Origin: Bimastos eiseni
Lineage: Eukaryota; Annelida; Clitellata; Crassiclitellata; Lumbricidae
Direction of reading: 5' to 3'
DNA: 64,000 nt
Assembly: GCA_959347315.1 (NCBI GenBank)
Contig: OY365810.1
Location: 18,860,358-18,924,357, forward strand
Part shown: positions 11,268-20,603 of the stretch, in pieces
How positions within the stretch are numbered: the first letter of the stretch is position 1
Layout of the letters: each line of letters starts with the position of its first letter
Notes under the pieces: generated by a model
What the model was told of the DNA's origin: nothing
The model's database searches: none
Seen by the model: the letters and a program-made list of their open reading frames with translations, nothing else
Translations under genes and position numbers: made by a program

Positions 11268-12180
11268 TCACGTGACCACCAAGTCTTCATTATCAATCCA
11301 TGAATTAAATGACTCAGTATAACCCAACCACTTCACCAGCGACTTCTTTCCCCGTTTCCTGATAACTTTTTCTATTCTAAATATTTCTTCAGTAGTCTTC
11401 TGTAGCGCCTGTTCGTATAATGAGCCCTGTATTTCCTCACCATTATAATCAGTGATCTTATAAGTTGGTGGATCCGTGTATTTAATATTTGAAATTGTGA
11501 AGATCTCTTCCGTCCATCTCGGTGTAAAACCTTTTTCAAAGATGTTCTTCTTCTACGTTATTCTAACTTTATCACCGATCGAAAACCCGGGTATAATAGG
11601 TTCCGAGATCTCTCACCGTATAAGTTCATCCAAACTACCTTTTCATTCATTTTCAAACTAGCTTTAGAGGGTGTCATTTTAATGGAAGAATGCCTAGTTT
11701 CATTATAATTACTAACCATTTCATCCAACACATCGATAAATCGTCTAATTGAATTAGCTGTAAAATACTTAAACATTTTTTCACGCATTGTTCTATTCCA
11801 ACGCTCAACAACGCACGACTTTTCTTCGTTCTCCGTAGAATACAACTAGACTTATTTCTTAACGTCTTTATTATAAAATTCTTTACCTTTATCCGTCCAA
11901 ACCTTGCCTGGTCTTCGACCGCTCTAGAATATTTTCACGAAGCCACTAGCCGTAGATTTTCCACTCTTATCATGTAATGGTACAATTCAACCTTACTTGG
12001 AAAACACATCTATTACGGTTAGTAAGTATTTCACGCCATCGTAATCTTTAGCGAAACTCTGCATATCGACTAAATCAGCAGCCCATATATCATCTATTCC
12101 ACCAACGTACACCTTCCTCTTCCTAAAACGTCTTACTACAGGCTTATGTAACTCATCCGCGAGTTCATCAGTCCATTGTA
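11268..12180 (-). pseudogene. Polinton integrase with chromodomain-like tail, broken
   Basis: Retroviral-type integrase that would insert the element into host DNA. The first catalytic Asp is in AADLVDM (about 12070), the second in VWTDKGKEF (about 11890) and the Glu in VVERWNRTM (about 11804). A C-terminal chromodomain-like segment reads GKKSLVKWLGYTESFNSW (about 11290-11345), a usual Polinton feature. The frame is interrupted by stops between 11850 and 12010 and by a shift near 11560. Only 11558-11845 is open for any length. The N-terminal zinc-binding part is not seen. The stop lies at the inner edge of the left terminal repeat. Confidence 0.88.
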
Positions 12181-12183
12181 ATT

Positions 12184-12699
12184 TTAGGCTTTTTTAAAAC
12201 CTAACCCGAGACTAGCTTTGCTAGATAATATAGGTTTTACAAGACTTCTTTCTATACCCTCTCGTAAGCTAGGATTATGAATATTATTCAACTCATTAAC
12301 CATCACTATATCAGCGACATTCTTAGAAGCTGTATCGGAGTGCTGGCCGTACGCTAAATCATGATGATATGCAGCGTTGTCGACTCTATTGACGGGCTTC
12401 GACCAATCCTTAGGAGTTCCATCGGAATTAAGCCTCAAATCAAGTCTAGTATCAGGACCAGTAAACGAATGTCCCGGCAAGTGCATCTCACCTGGATATT
12501 TAGCCCACGACAGCTTAATACCGCTGGTAACCGGATTTAAAGATCCAACTAAATCACCACCTTCAGAAGACTTCATGAATTGTGTCTTTGTCTTTCCACA
12601 TATATCACATGTACCTTTAAGCATTGACCTTCCATTCTTCGTTGTAACATTCTGGGTACTTTTAGTTTCAGTACGAGTTTTACACTTTACGCAATACAT
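12184..12699 (-). CDS. Zinc-ribbon plus phospholipase A2-like protein
   Basis: About 171 aa from the ATG at 12699; a TTG further upstream is in frame but an unlikely start. Two CxxC pairs (C3/C6 and C31/C34) suggest a small zinc ribbon. Residues 73-120 resemble the PLA2-like domain of parvovirus VP1: PGHSFTGPDTRLD, then RVDNAAYHHDLAYG with the His-Asp dyad at H113-D114. In parvoviruses this activity breaches the endosomal membrane during entry; a similar role here is inferred. The frame is intact. It diverges from the ATPase gene, with only 30 bases between the two start codons. Confidence 0.85.
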   Translation of the reverse strand: MYCVKCKTRTETKSTQNVTTKNGRSMLKGTCDICGKTKTQFMKSSEGGDLVGSLNPVTSGIKLSWAKYPGEMHLPGHSFTGPDTRLDLRLNSDGTPKDWSKPVNRVDNAAYHHDLAYGQHSDTASKNVADIVMVNELNNIHNPSLREGIERSLVKPILSSKASLGLGFKKA

Positions 12700-12729
12700 C
12701 CTTTTTAAATACAATTAGATATATTTAAA
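12700..12729. promoter_or_regulatory. 30-bp divergent promoter between PLA2-like gene and ATPase
   Basis: The only DNA between two divergent start codons. TATATTTAAAATG runs into the ATPase start, and the other strand has TATTTAAAAAGGATG. Both are TATA-like. Similar TATAAAATG words precede several other genes of the element. Confidence 0.5.
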
Positions 12730-13108
12730 ATGGAAGTCAAAGATTTATCGTGGAACGACGTATTATCTAAGAGATTCAATAATCCTCTTTTACCTAGAAG
12801 TATAAGAGGGTTGATCGTAGGAAAGTCTGGATGCGGTAAGACGACTTTATTGTTGAACCTACTTTTAAGACCTGGCTGGCTAGACTACGACAATCTGCAA
12901 GTATTCGGAAGATCTCTCTTTCAACCAGAGTATAAAATACTCAAGCAAGCATATGAAGGAAAAATACCGAAAGAATCCATCATCGGGCTATTCAATTGCC
13001 AAGAGACCGTGAGACTAAAGTTCCGCCGGCCTTAGTAGTTGAGGCAATGGCTAAACACTTGTATAAAAAATCTGATATCTGCTGTAAGTTCTTCGAATCA
13101 TCTGAAGA
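12730..13108 (+). pseudogene. Packaging ATPase, truncated before Walker B
   Basis: The DNA-packaging motor of the element (FtsK/HerA-like family). Walker A is clear: IVGKSGCGKTTLLLNLLL at about residues 33-50. The frame continues to GLFNCQE near residue 93, then shifts (12996-13035). In the new frame KFFESSEDVPDPRDLNREK follows, after which ATPase sequence stops at about 13140. The Walker B segment and the rest of the protein are missing, and the frame runs straight into the next gene. The copy cannot be functional. Confidence 0.85.
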
Positions 13109-13140
13109 CGTGCCAGATCCGAGAGACTTGAATCGCGAAA

Positions 13141-13874
13141 AGCCAAAGTCATCGTTTTACATATTATTTAGTGATAATAGTTCGCGAATAAGGACTCGAT
13201 TCAATCCGCTGATTCAGTTCGATAAAGATAAAAACTACGAGACGGCTCTTGTCAATCTGGATACATATTTTTCATTCCCAAACATCGATGAGACTAACAA
13301 CAACTTTTCGTATTCGCAGAATGGTGGAGGTATGTGTGTTACTATAACCATTCCTGAAGGCTGCTATGAAATTACAGATATTAACGAATACGTCCAGAGA
13401 ATCATGAAAGAAAACGTGCATTATGATATGGTTAACGAAGAATACAATATTAAGATAGAAGCAAACAGCAATACGTTAAAGACTGTTGTACATATAGCTG
13501 ATAATTACATGGTCGATTTTTGGGCGTTGAACTCTATCGGAAAAGCCCTCGTTTTCGATAGACGGCGTTATTCAGCGGGTTACCAGGAATCGGAGAATAT
13601 AGTGGCCATAATGAGTGTCAGTAATCTGAGGGTAACGAGCGATATTATCGGGGCTTCCTATAGCAACGGAACGACTCATAATATAATCTATTCCGTTTTC
13701 CAGAATGTAGGGCCCGGCTATAAGATTATCGAAACGCCTAGGAATTTGATATATCTTCCAATCACCCTATCCACGATTCCGACGATGGAAACGTCTCTCA
13801 CAGACCAAAATGGCCAACTAATTAATCTACGAGGTGAGGAATTAGCGCTGAGGTTTCATATAAGAGAGGCTTAA
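13141..13874 (+). CDS. Candidate minor capsid (penton-like) protein, N-terminally fused
   Basis: About 243 codons in one open frame, beginning SSFYILFSDNSSRIRTRFNP and containing ALVNLDTYFSFPNID and PEGCYEITDINEYVQRIM. I recall proteins with this wording as common in animal Polinton-like elements, next to the ATPase. A single jelly-roll penton role is the likeliest assignment but rests on position and memory. Its own start codon is lost: the deletion that removed the ATPase C-terminus joined the two, so the open frame (12996-13874) starts with ATPase residues. The stop is followed by TATATAAAATG of the next gene. Confidence 0.7.
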
Positions 13875-13897
13875 AAGTTTTTATAGTTTTATATAAA

Positions 13898-14487
13898 ATG
13901 AGTCGATACAAAATGTCAAAGTTAATATTTCGGAAGGACAAAAAGACAAAATCAAAAGATCTCTACAAGCGGGAACCGGCGTTAGCATTGGGTTAAAGCA
14001 CAACGATTTAAGTGGAACCCACGTTTTGGCTCTTACACAGGCGCAGGTTAACAAGTTAGCTAAGGCGTATCAGGGTGGAAAAGGTGCGACTATCAAAATG
14101 AGTAAAACGCAATTGATACATAATGCTAAAGTCGAAGGTTGATTTATCGGCGCCATTTTACCGTTTCTAGCAGCTGCCGGTAAATTTCTGCTTTCGAGCG
14201 GGTTACCTAGCTTGGCAACGGGCGCATTAACAGGAATAGGTGCAGCGTCCGGATCAAAAGTCACCGGATCAGGTGGTGCAATACATCTCAATAGTCGAGG
14301 TAAAAACTACCAGATAGTGCAACAAGGGCATGGTCTTTACCTGAAGCCATGGCAAGGTTCTGGACTTGATGGTGTGGGAGAAGGTCTGTATCTGAAAACA
14401 GGTTCTGGTTTCGTAAACGACGAAGGACTTATCCTTGGACCAGATTCACCGTTTAAAAACATTCCACTTCTCGGATTGTTACTATAA
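13898..14487 (+). pseudogene. pX-like core/maturation protein, two lesions
   Basis: It starts with MSRYKMSK after TATATAAAATG. The reading frame then shifts by one base near 13920, and an in-frame TGA occurs at about 14140, just before the hydrophobic segment FIGAILPFLAAAGKFLL. The tail is glycine-rich with repeated GLYLK words (HGLYLKPW, EGLYLKTGSGF). In related elements a basic N-terminus plus hydrophobic segment plus Gly-rich tail is common and has been compared with adenovirus core or maturation peptides. That parallel is family knowledge, not shown here. The second half (14212-14487) stays open. Confidence 0.7.
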
Positions 14488-14532
14488 TTTTTTTCCTATC
14501 TCAGCTTAAATAAAAAGTCATTCCAATATAAA

Positions 14533-14952
14533 ATGTATCATTATCCGATTCACAAAATGGGGTGGACGAAACTCAAAACTGAAAAATCTACGAGTACACA
14601 ACCGAGATCCGTCACGTGGAAGGCGTGTGAAGGTATGTGGGATGTCAAGTATAGACCGCAAAGACAAATGGGTGGCTTAAGATGGGAATTTTTTGCTCAA
14701 TCTACAGTAACTATTCATTCACAAGAGACGGTTGTTTTACCGTTAGGCTTAGGTGTCCGAATGACTAAAGGATCGTGTAAGGTTTCACTCCATTCGGAAT
14801 TTTTAGAAGCGGGGTGTCGCCTGCTGAGCGGTACCGTTACTGGATTCATGGAAGACATTTTACTCGATATTAAGAATTTTAGAGATCTTGGAGCTGTCAC
14901 CATAAACGAAGGTGACTCATTATGTTATGTCGATTACCGCGTCAACGAATAG
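14533..14952 (+). CDS. dUTPase-fold-like protein, intact
   Basis: 139 aa after TATAAAATG. The C-terminal half resembles a dUTPase beta fold: VVLPLGLGVRM, then KVSLHSEFLEAGCRLLSG (motif 2/3 region), DILLDIKNF and a final EGDSLCYVDYRV like the RIAQ strand. The Ser-Ser pair and the GVIDxDYRG loop of active dUTPases are not seen, so it is probably a structural or otherwise non-catalytic relative. The frame is intact, unlike most neighbours. The next gene starts 42 bases downstream. Confidence 0.65.
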   Translation: MYHYPIHKMGWTKLKTEKSTSTQPRSVTWKACEGMWDVKYRPQRQMGGLRWEFFAQSTVTIHSQETVVLPLGLGVRMTKGSCKVSLHSEFLEAGCRLLSGTVTGFMEDILLDIKNFRDLGAVTINEGDSLCYVDYRVNE

Positions 14953-14993
14953 AACTTGAATTCCATTTTAAAAATATTCTTCGATATTACAAA

Positions 14994-15542
14994 ATGGAAT
15001 TGAACAAAGCAAACACCTATCGCCTTCAGAAAATATCTGAAATTCAACAGGAAATCTTACGAGAACGCGAAAATAGAGAAATAATCTGTAAAAAATATCA
15101 AAAGAGTGTTAAAGTAGTCGATGCGTTGGGGGGTTTGCTTGCCCTTATATCTTCTGGACTCGGTGTATTAGGCGTAACTTTTCTAAGTACCGTTGTAGCC
15201 GCACCAGCCGCAACAGTCGTGGTAGCTTTAATCGCTGGAGCTGGAGCATTGTGTTTGATAGGAAACCAAATCCGTCGAATATTATCGCTGCGGCAAAACA
15301 AACATGCAAAGATCAGGACTATAGCCGAAGGGAAACTCAATTCGATCAGCGACCATGTTTCGAAAGCCTTAGATGATAATAACATCTAAGACTTGGAATA
15401 TTCTGTTATTCTAAGTGAATTCGAGAAATTTAATGAAATGAAGAAAGAGGTAAGAAGTAAAAGCAATGCCAACATAGATGAAACGACGAAACAAACGTTC
15501 ATTAGGGAAGAGGCATTCAAAAACGTATTGAACACAAAGTGA
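14994..15542 (+). pseudogene. Membrane-spanning Polinton protein with premature TAA
   Basis: Starts at MELNKANTYRLQKISEI after ATTACAAAATG. A charged N-terminal helix (residues 1-38) is followed by two adjacent hydrophobic segments (GGLLALISSGLGVLGVTFL and AATVVVALIAGAGALCLIG), then a basic tail. A TAA at 15387-15389 interrupts the frame. The same frame continues with DLEYSVILSEFEKFNEM to a TGA at 15542, so the TAA is most simply a nonsense mutation. A virion membrane or scaffold role is possible but unproven. Confidence 0.7.
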
Positions 15543-15596
15543 ACGTAAATTTACGTTTTATGTTTTACGTTTGAATATTATGTTTCCAAGTTTAAA

Positions 15597-16483
15597 ATGT
15601 CGTTTCTAAAAATCAAAGACCCAGCCAAACGTGATTTTATCGTTGAGAACTTTCTCAAGACGAAGCAAGATATCAGACAAGCTACGTTATCCGACAAAAA
15701 AGGGGACATTGGGCTTACTCGAGAATTAACAAAAGTGTAAAAACCGATAATCGACTCGCAGTTTGGAATATCCAAAGAATTAGGTACTATAAAAGAGAAC
15801 TCTATGGCGACAACTGCCGCGCTTCGAGCATTGCCAGCATCAATATCGACATCGTTGAAAGCGATTCAATTCCCACAATATCCCTCAAAGTGTTTGAGGA
15901 CGATCCAGTTTCATATATTAGAATTTTGGAATTAGGTGATATAGCAATAAAATATTTAAAAGAATACGCTGCAAACAAGAAGTCGACGGATACGACCTTC
16001 GGAATATACTCTAAAGATGGTTGATTTCACATCGGGGACAGCCCAATCACGATCGAAGGTGATGATATAACTATCGGAGATGTTACCTATAAGGGAACTC
16101 CGGGACTTTGGGAGTTATTGACCAGGGCAAAACCAGACAAGACGATATACGACATAAACGATCTCAAAGACTTGAGTGAGATTTTGACTGTGACAAACGC
16201 AATCCGTCAACCTGAGAATCCGAACAAACCCAAGTCGTCTAGAAGCGAAAAATATAGGGAAATCATTAAGCCGATATGGGAAGGGAGGTTCTCAACGGGC
16301 GAAGGTGTCGTAGTTCTTCTGCAAGATCCTAATGCGCTAGTGGATATTTTAACTCTTCGATTCGCTAGCTTCAGAGCGGGAAATACAGGATTAAGAAACG
16401 AGATAGTTGGTATCTGCGATGAGTTACTTCCACAAAACGCGATAATTGCGTTAGAGTATAAAAATTTAATGATACAATTATAA
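15597..16483 (+). pseudogene. Conserved Polinton-type protein, unknown role, three lesions
   Basis: Starts MSFLKIKDPAKRDFIVENF after TTTAAAATG. An in-frame TAA at 15738-15740 is followed by same-frame KPIIDSQFGISKELG. A frameshift follows near 15880, then LELGDIAIKYLKEYAA and DTTFGIYSKDG, a TGA at about 16022, and an open stretch with YKGTPGLWELL and NTGLRNEIVGICDELL to the TAA at 16483. I recall homologues in many animal Polinton-like elements; their function is not known to me. The next gene starts two bases after the stop. Confidence 0.68.
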
Positions 16484-16484
16484 A

Positions 16485-16901
16485 ATGATTGTCGTAACTA
16501 AGAGAAGATTTACTAAATGATACGTCGTAGGAGGCGCTGGAATATTTGATACGATATAAGGATTTTTCAAAAGAATGTTATCTTCGAATGCGGCAAGACA
16601 GCTAGCAACAACCGCATTAAGGGCTGGGAAAGACGCTGCAACGGAGGTTGGAAGAAAGGCCATAGATGTTGGTAAGATCGTTGCTATCAATGCTGGAAAG
16701 CGATTGGTGGATAAAGCGGCGGCAAAGATGTTTAATCCACCATCGCCGCAATCAGCCGTACTCAGCCAACAGAGCAAGGACGCGTTATAGGGTATAATAT
16801 ATCCCCATGGAAATACGAATATAAATAATTTACTATCCGGTAACGGCGGCGCCGTGTCGATCCAAGATTTAGTGCGTGGATCTGGAATGAAGTTGGCTTA
16901 A
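16485..16901 (+). pseudogene. Ala/Lys-rich core-type protein, three nonsense codons
   Basis: Starts MIVVTKRRFTK. In-frame stops TGA (about 16518), TAA (about 16557) and TAG (16788) break a 139-codon frame that ends GSGMKLA before TAA at 16901. A hydrophobic glycine-rich patch YVVGGAGIFDTI near the start precedes an Ala/Lys-rich helical part (RQLATTALRAGKDAATEVG). The composition suits a virion core or capsid-lining protein; that is inference. It lies directly upstream of the major capsid gene. Confidence 0.65.
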
Positions 16902-16924
16902 AATATTTTATTGCTTTATTAAAA

Positions 16925-18332
16925 ATGCAGTCAGATATTCTAAGATTTACTGAAAATACTATTATAGGCGAGGGAGTTGAAAGATACGAATGGCACGAGT
17001 ACGAGCCGGTAGCGGGAACTAATCTGAACAGCTCTGGGGAAATTCGCTTAAATATCGAACTTTTCAATCTTTTCAGCCACCCCTCCGAGTCATACCTGTT
17101 TTTCGAAGGTAGACTGACTAAAGCAGATGGAACAGATTACGCTAATGCCGATGCTGTGGCTATTACCAACAACGGGCTCATGCATCTTTTCAGCCAAATA
17201 GCGTATTCCCTGTCGAATCACGACATCGAAAGCGTGTTTCATCCGGGGCAAACCACAACTATGCTAGGGTTGCTGAAATATCCCAACGACTTCGCTCTCG
17301 CACAAGGACTTAACCAATTATGGACAAAAGACACAACCGCGACTGCCGTTATAGCCGACAACTCTGGATTCGCGATCAGACAGGCATATCTCATTCAGAA
17401 ACCAACTGCCAAGGGCACATTTAGCTTCATAGTACCTCTGAAGCACATTTTTGGATTCTGTGAGGATTACGATAAGGTAGTCTACGGCATGAAGCAGACT
17501 TTGACGCTCGTTCGCAAATCCGACGACGACGACGTCTTCAGGTTGGCCGCTGCAGCGGCTGGCAAAGTCAACATCAATAAAATTTTGTGGTTTATGCCTC
17601 ATGGTCACTGCGGCCGACATAGAAAAAGTGCAGCTGTATAATACGATCGAATCAAAGGCAACATTAACAGTAGCCTATCGAGCTCGTCTTTGCGATACCA
17701 TAGCGGTTACTCACTCTACCACATTCAGTTGGCGACTTAGCGTACAGACATCACCGGAAAAACCGAGGTATATTATCGTTGGATTTCAAACGAATCGACG
17801 CCTTACTCAAGAAGCTAATCCATCAATTTTCGATCATTGCGATATTAAAAACATGTACGTGATGATGAACCAAGAAAGATACCCAGCAGTCGATTACAAC
17901 CTATCATTCCCGAATCAGCAGTTTTCGAGAGCTTATAGAGACGCCGCGACCTTAAGCGTGAAATTCTATGGGATGGACCAACTCGTGACTCAGAGCAACA
18001 TTATGCCGGTTGATTACAAAGATTTATATCCGCTGTTCGTTTTCGATGTAAGTAAACAACCAGGGCGGTTACTGTCATCTGTCGTAGACATCCAGATCAA
18101 GGCCACTTTCAATGCTGCGGTACCGCTTGGAACGGATGCTTATGCAGTTGTCATTTCAGATAAATTGCTAAACTTGCAATCAGACGGTCAGAAGTTGAGC
18201 GTTGTATATAAAAGAAAATATTTTCTAGTAAAAAAGCATGAAACTCTCACAACTGAAATCGCTAATGAAGGAACACGGTATAAAAGGCGCAAGATTTATG
18301 AACAAGCCGGATATGTTAAGGATACTCGTTGA
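16925..18332 (+). pseudogene. Major capsid protein (double jelly-roll), one frameshift
   Basis: The main virion shell protein of Polintons. It starts MQSDILRFTENTIIGEGVE after TATTAAAAATG. The first frame (16925-17641) holds FNLFSHPSESYLFFEGRLT, FSQIAYSLSNHDIESVFHP and FIVPLKHIFGFCEDYDKV. A one-base shift near 17600 moves the protein to the second frame (17601-18332) with WRLSVQTSPEKPRYIIVGF, YNLSFPNQQFSRAYRDA and TDAYAVVISDKLLNLQSDG. The wording matches the Polinton/adintovirus hexon-like family. Read-through past LSVVY into about 40 extra residues suggests that the original stop is also lost, giving a 95-base overlap with the next gene. Confidence 0.88.
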
Positions 18333-18597
18333 GAAAGGTGTTTTACCAGAATTAGAACTACCAGAAGAGAAGGTGCTGGTGAAGGAGAAAAGGGAAGTAC
18401 TACCCAGATACGAATATCTAAAAACGATTCGTAAAAATCCGATAAGCGTTGAAATGTTCGACAGAGATACGAACGAAACCACCACTTACCCATCGTTGTA
18501 TAAGGCAAGTATGGCGTTCAAAATCGGTACGAACACGATACAGGACAACAACGGTAAAATGGGGAAAAATAGATACGAGATCCGTATGTTGACATAA
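18238..18597 (+). CDS. SAP-like plus NUMOD-like small DNA-binding protein
   Basis: 119 aa, intact. The N-terminus MKLSQLKSLMKEHGIKGARF has the SAP/Rho-N helix-extended-helix pattern seen in DNA-binding proteins. The C-terminal part (VEMFDRDTNETTTYPSLYKA, then FKIGTNTIQDN) resembles the NUMOD1-type helix-turn-helix repeats of homing endonucleases. No nuclease domain is attached. A role in DNA binding or packaging is inferred. The start overlaps the extended reading frame of the capsid gene. Confidence 0.7.
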   Translation: MKLSQLKSLMKEHGIKGARFMNKPDMLRILVEKGVLPELELPEEKVLVKEKREVLPRYEYLKTIRKNPISVEMFDRDTNETTTYPSLYKASMAFKIGTNTIQDNNGKMGKNRYEIRMLT

Positions 18598-18619
18598 AGT
18601 TTTATCCTGGCTAATAAAA

Positions 18620-18925
18620 ATGGGAACTCGTAAATTTATAGATTTCGAAACTTTGGAAGAAGACGTAGTTTACACAGTTAAAACGAAGCAATATCTGTAC
18701 GGTACAGTAGGCTATTTCTACCTGAATACGGTAGAGGCGCCGGATGAGACGGAATACTACATGAGCGTATTCGAGGTGTCGTGGGATACGCCCATTCACG
18801 ACAAGCTGGAAACGGACAAGACATTTACCTTTACAAAAACGAGGATATAAACGGAACCAGGTTACAGCACGGGTTACAGTATCGTGGTATCTGAAGATAA
18901 CGAAGTTGTTGATCTTGTGGTTTAA
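18620..18925 (+). pseudogene. Small unknown Polinton protein with premature TAA
   Basis: Starts at 18620 (MGTRKFIDFETLEED) after TAATAAAAATG and stops at 18850. The same frame continues to TAA at 18925 (EPGYSTGYSIVVSEDNEVV), so the 18848-18850 TAA is probably a nonsense change. It is rich in Tyr, Thr and acidic residues with no recognised motif. It is the last plus-strand gene before the minus-strand block. Confidence 0.5.
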
Positions 18926-18954
18926 ATTTTCAATGATGTTTCTCATTGAAAATT

Positions 18955-20004
18955 TTAGTCATCATACACGAATAACTGCATCACGCTTAATCCTGGCTTT
19001 CCCGATTCAGCCTGGAGGAAAATTAGCCTATAGGTCTGATATTTTCCAACTGAATCGATTAAGAATTCTTGGTAAGTATTTAAGCGACGTGTGAATAATA
19101 ATCCTCTTGTCCTTTCATAATAGTATGCGAGTATCCTCCAGGCGGCAATCCTTTCGTTGCTTTTTATCTCCCCCTCAGGCCGATCTTCCAGATTCTTACT
19201 GCTGTTGGGCACTCGATAGATATCCACGGTCCTAAGCCGCCCTCCGACACCCATTCTCCTTCATCTTTGAATGCATGAAAGGCTTTGTTATGCGGAGATG
19301 AAGCACTGGCGTTCGCTTGAAAACCATAATTACTAGTGTCCGAAGTTAATCTCGGCACATAACCGACGTGACATTTTCTTCCTCGTGTGAGATCGGCCAG
19401 CGTTGGTTTCCACCGTAGCATGCAGACGGCGGCTGTTTCAGCACCAGGACTCGTGGATATAATATGAGATCTCCAATACGCGTAATTGGTTGAAGGGGGA
19501 AATGTAAACTCCGTCAAAAACAAAAATGGAGGATATCCTTCCTTAAATAGGTTAGAATATCTGTAAATGCTATTCCGTCGTTACTAACTTGAACTTTCCA
19601 ACCAGTAATTTCTTCGTTATCAAAACGGCCAGCGATGATGTAAAATCCCGACATTGATAGAGGAATGGGATACTTCATCTGTATCCAAACATTTGCGGTT
19701 GTTTCGGAGACCCAAATGTCGGGGTAGTGAGAAGCGTTTTGAAAAGCCCTCCTCGGATGAATTAATGACCGTGCACACTGCGATATTCGGTAGCGCTGGC
19801 TTCGTAAGTTAAACCGTTTATTATCGTTGTATTAGAAGTCATGGTTGGAGCCGCTGTCACGAATGCACTCAGGTAATCGCTGGCAGAATTATTCGTTATC
19901 GCCTGATTGACTAAGGTTTCAACTTGGCCAAAGCTCGCAGCCTGGCTGGCGATGACTGGTGGATGTATGTCAGTCTGTAAACCTTTTATCGAGTGATCAT
20001 TCAT
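18955..20004 (-). pseudogene. Discoidin (F5/8C)-like candidate attachment protein, frameshifted
   Basis: Starts MNDHSIKGLQTDIHPPVIA at 20004 after TTTAAATATG. Two galactose-binding (discoidin)-like units follow. The first, around 19530-19760, has YPDIWVSETTANVWIQMKYP, SGFYIIAGRFDNEE and WKVQVSNDG. The second, around 18955-19330, has NKAFHAFKDEGEWVSEGG, WISIECPTAVRIWKIGLRG and LQAESGKPGLSVMQLFVY. At least three frame changes separate them (near 19760, 19520 and 19180). Discoidin domains bind glycans or lipids, so a receptor-binding spike or fibre role is a reasonable inference. It is tail-to-tail with the plus-strand gene block. Confidence 0.7.
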
Positions 20005-20176
20005 ATTTAAATCACCCTCCAGTGCGTTCGTTCCATCTCTTTATAGAAATGTATTACTCGCTTGAGATAGAGAGATAGAGTAACACCTCCAGAAACTATT
20101 CTTTGAGTTGATCCAGTATCAGTTCGTCCAAATTTATCAACAGGCACCTTTTATATATATATATATATATTATTAT
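20005..20176. other. Intergenic gap within the Polinton, with a TA run
   Basis: Short spacer between the attachment-like and protease genes with a (TA)n stretch at about 20152-20170. No open frame was recognised. Confidence 0.4.
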
Positions 20177-20602
20177 TTAATACAATTCGTTTACGACTTT
20201 TTGAAATTTGCAACCATCGTTGATCGTCTTCTTCAATATATATAGACATAAATGACCGCAAAACGCTTGGTCGTCTGGTTGTATTCGTTCGCCGTTGTAG
20301 AATAGCGGCCTTTGTAGATAATTTATCAATTCAGTAGGAGGAGAAAGTCCGTAGCTGTCGAAATAAATTTTATCATTGGCGCGCTTGATCCAACACGTCC
20401 AATGCGTTCCTTTACCGTCAGAATCGTCTAGATTAAGGATGCCACATTCATTCGCTCTCTGCCTCTTCGGCAACTCGTCTCTTAGAAAAACTCCTCTGAA
20501 ATTATTTATATTTAGTTTCCTCGCCGCTTCGATTAGATCAACGTTCGACAAAGCAATATTTGGTAGCGTTACGCCTTCGACATCGATTAGTCTAGTGTTC
20601 AT
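20177..20602 (-). CDS. Adenain-like cysteine protease, intact
   Basis: Maturation protease of the virion, family of adenovirus adenain/Ulp1. Counting from the longer frame starting at 20626, the catalytic set is His75 (GTHWTCW), Asp90 (YFDSYG) and Cys123 (FCGHLCLY), in the family order H-D-C with Cys followed by Gly. Length 141-149 aa is normal for this family. I prefer the ATG at 20602 (MNTRLIDVEG) because it follows TATAAA and sits 2 bases past the polymerase stop; the upstream ATG lies inside the polymerase gene. The frame has no lesion. Confidence 0.9.
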   Translation of the reverse strand: MNTRLIDVEGVTLPNIALSNVDLIEAARKLNINNFRGVFLRDELPKRQRANECGILNLDDSDGKGTHWTCWIKRANDKIYFDSYGLSPPTELINYLQRPLFYNGERIQPDDQAFCGHLCLYILKKTINDGCKFQKVVNELY

Positions 20603-20603
20603 T

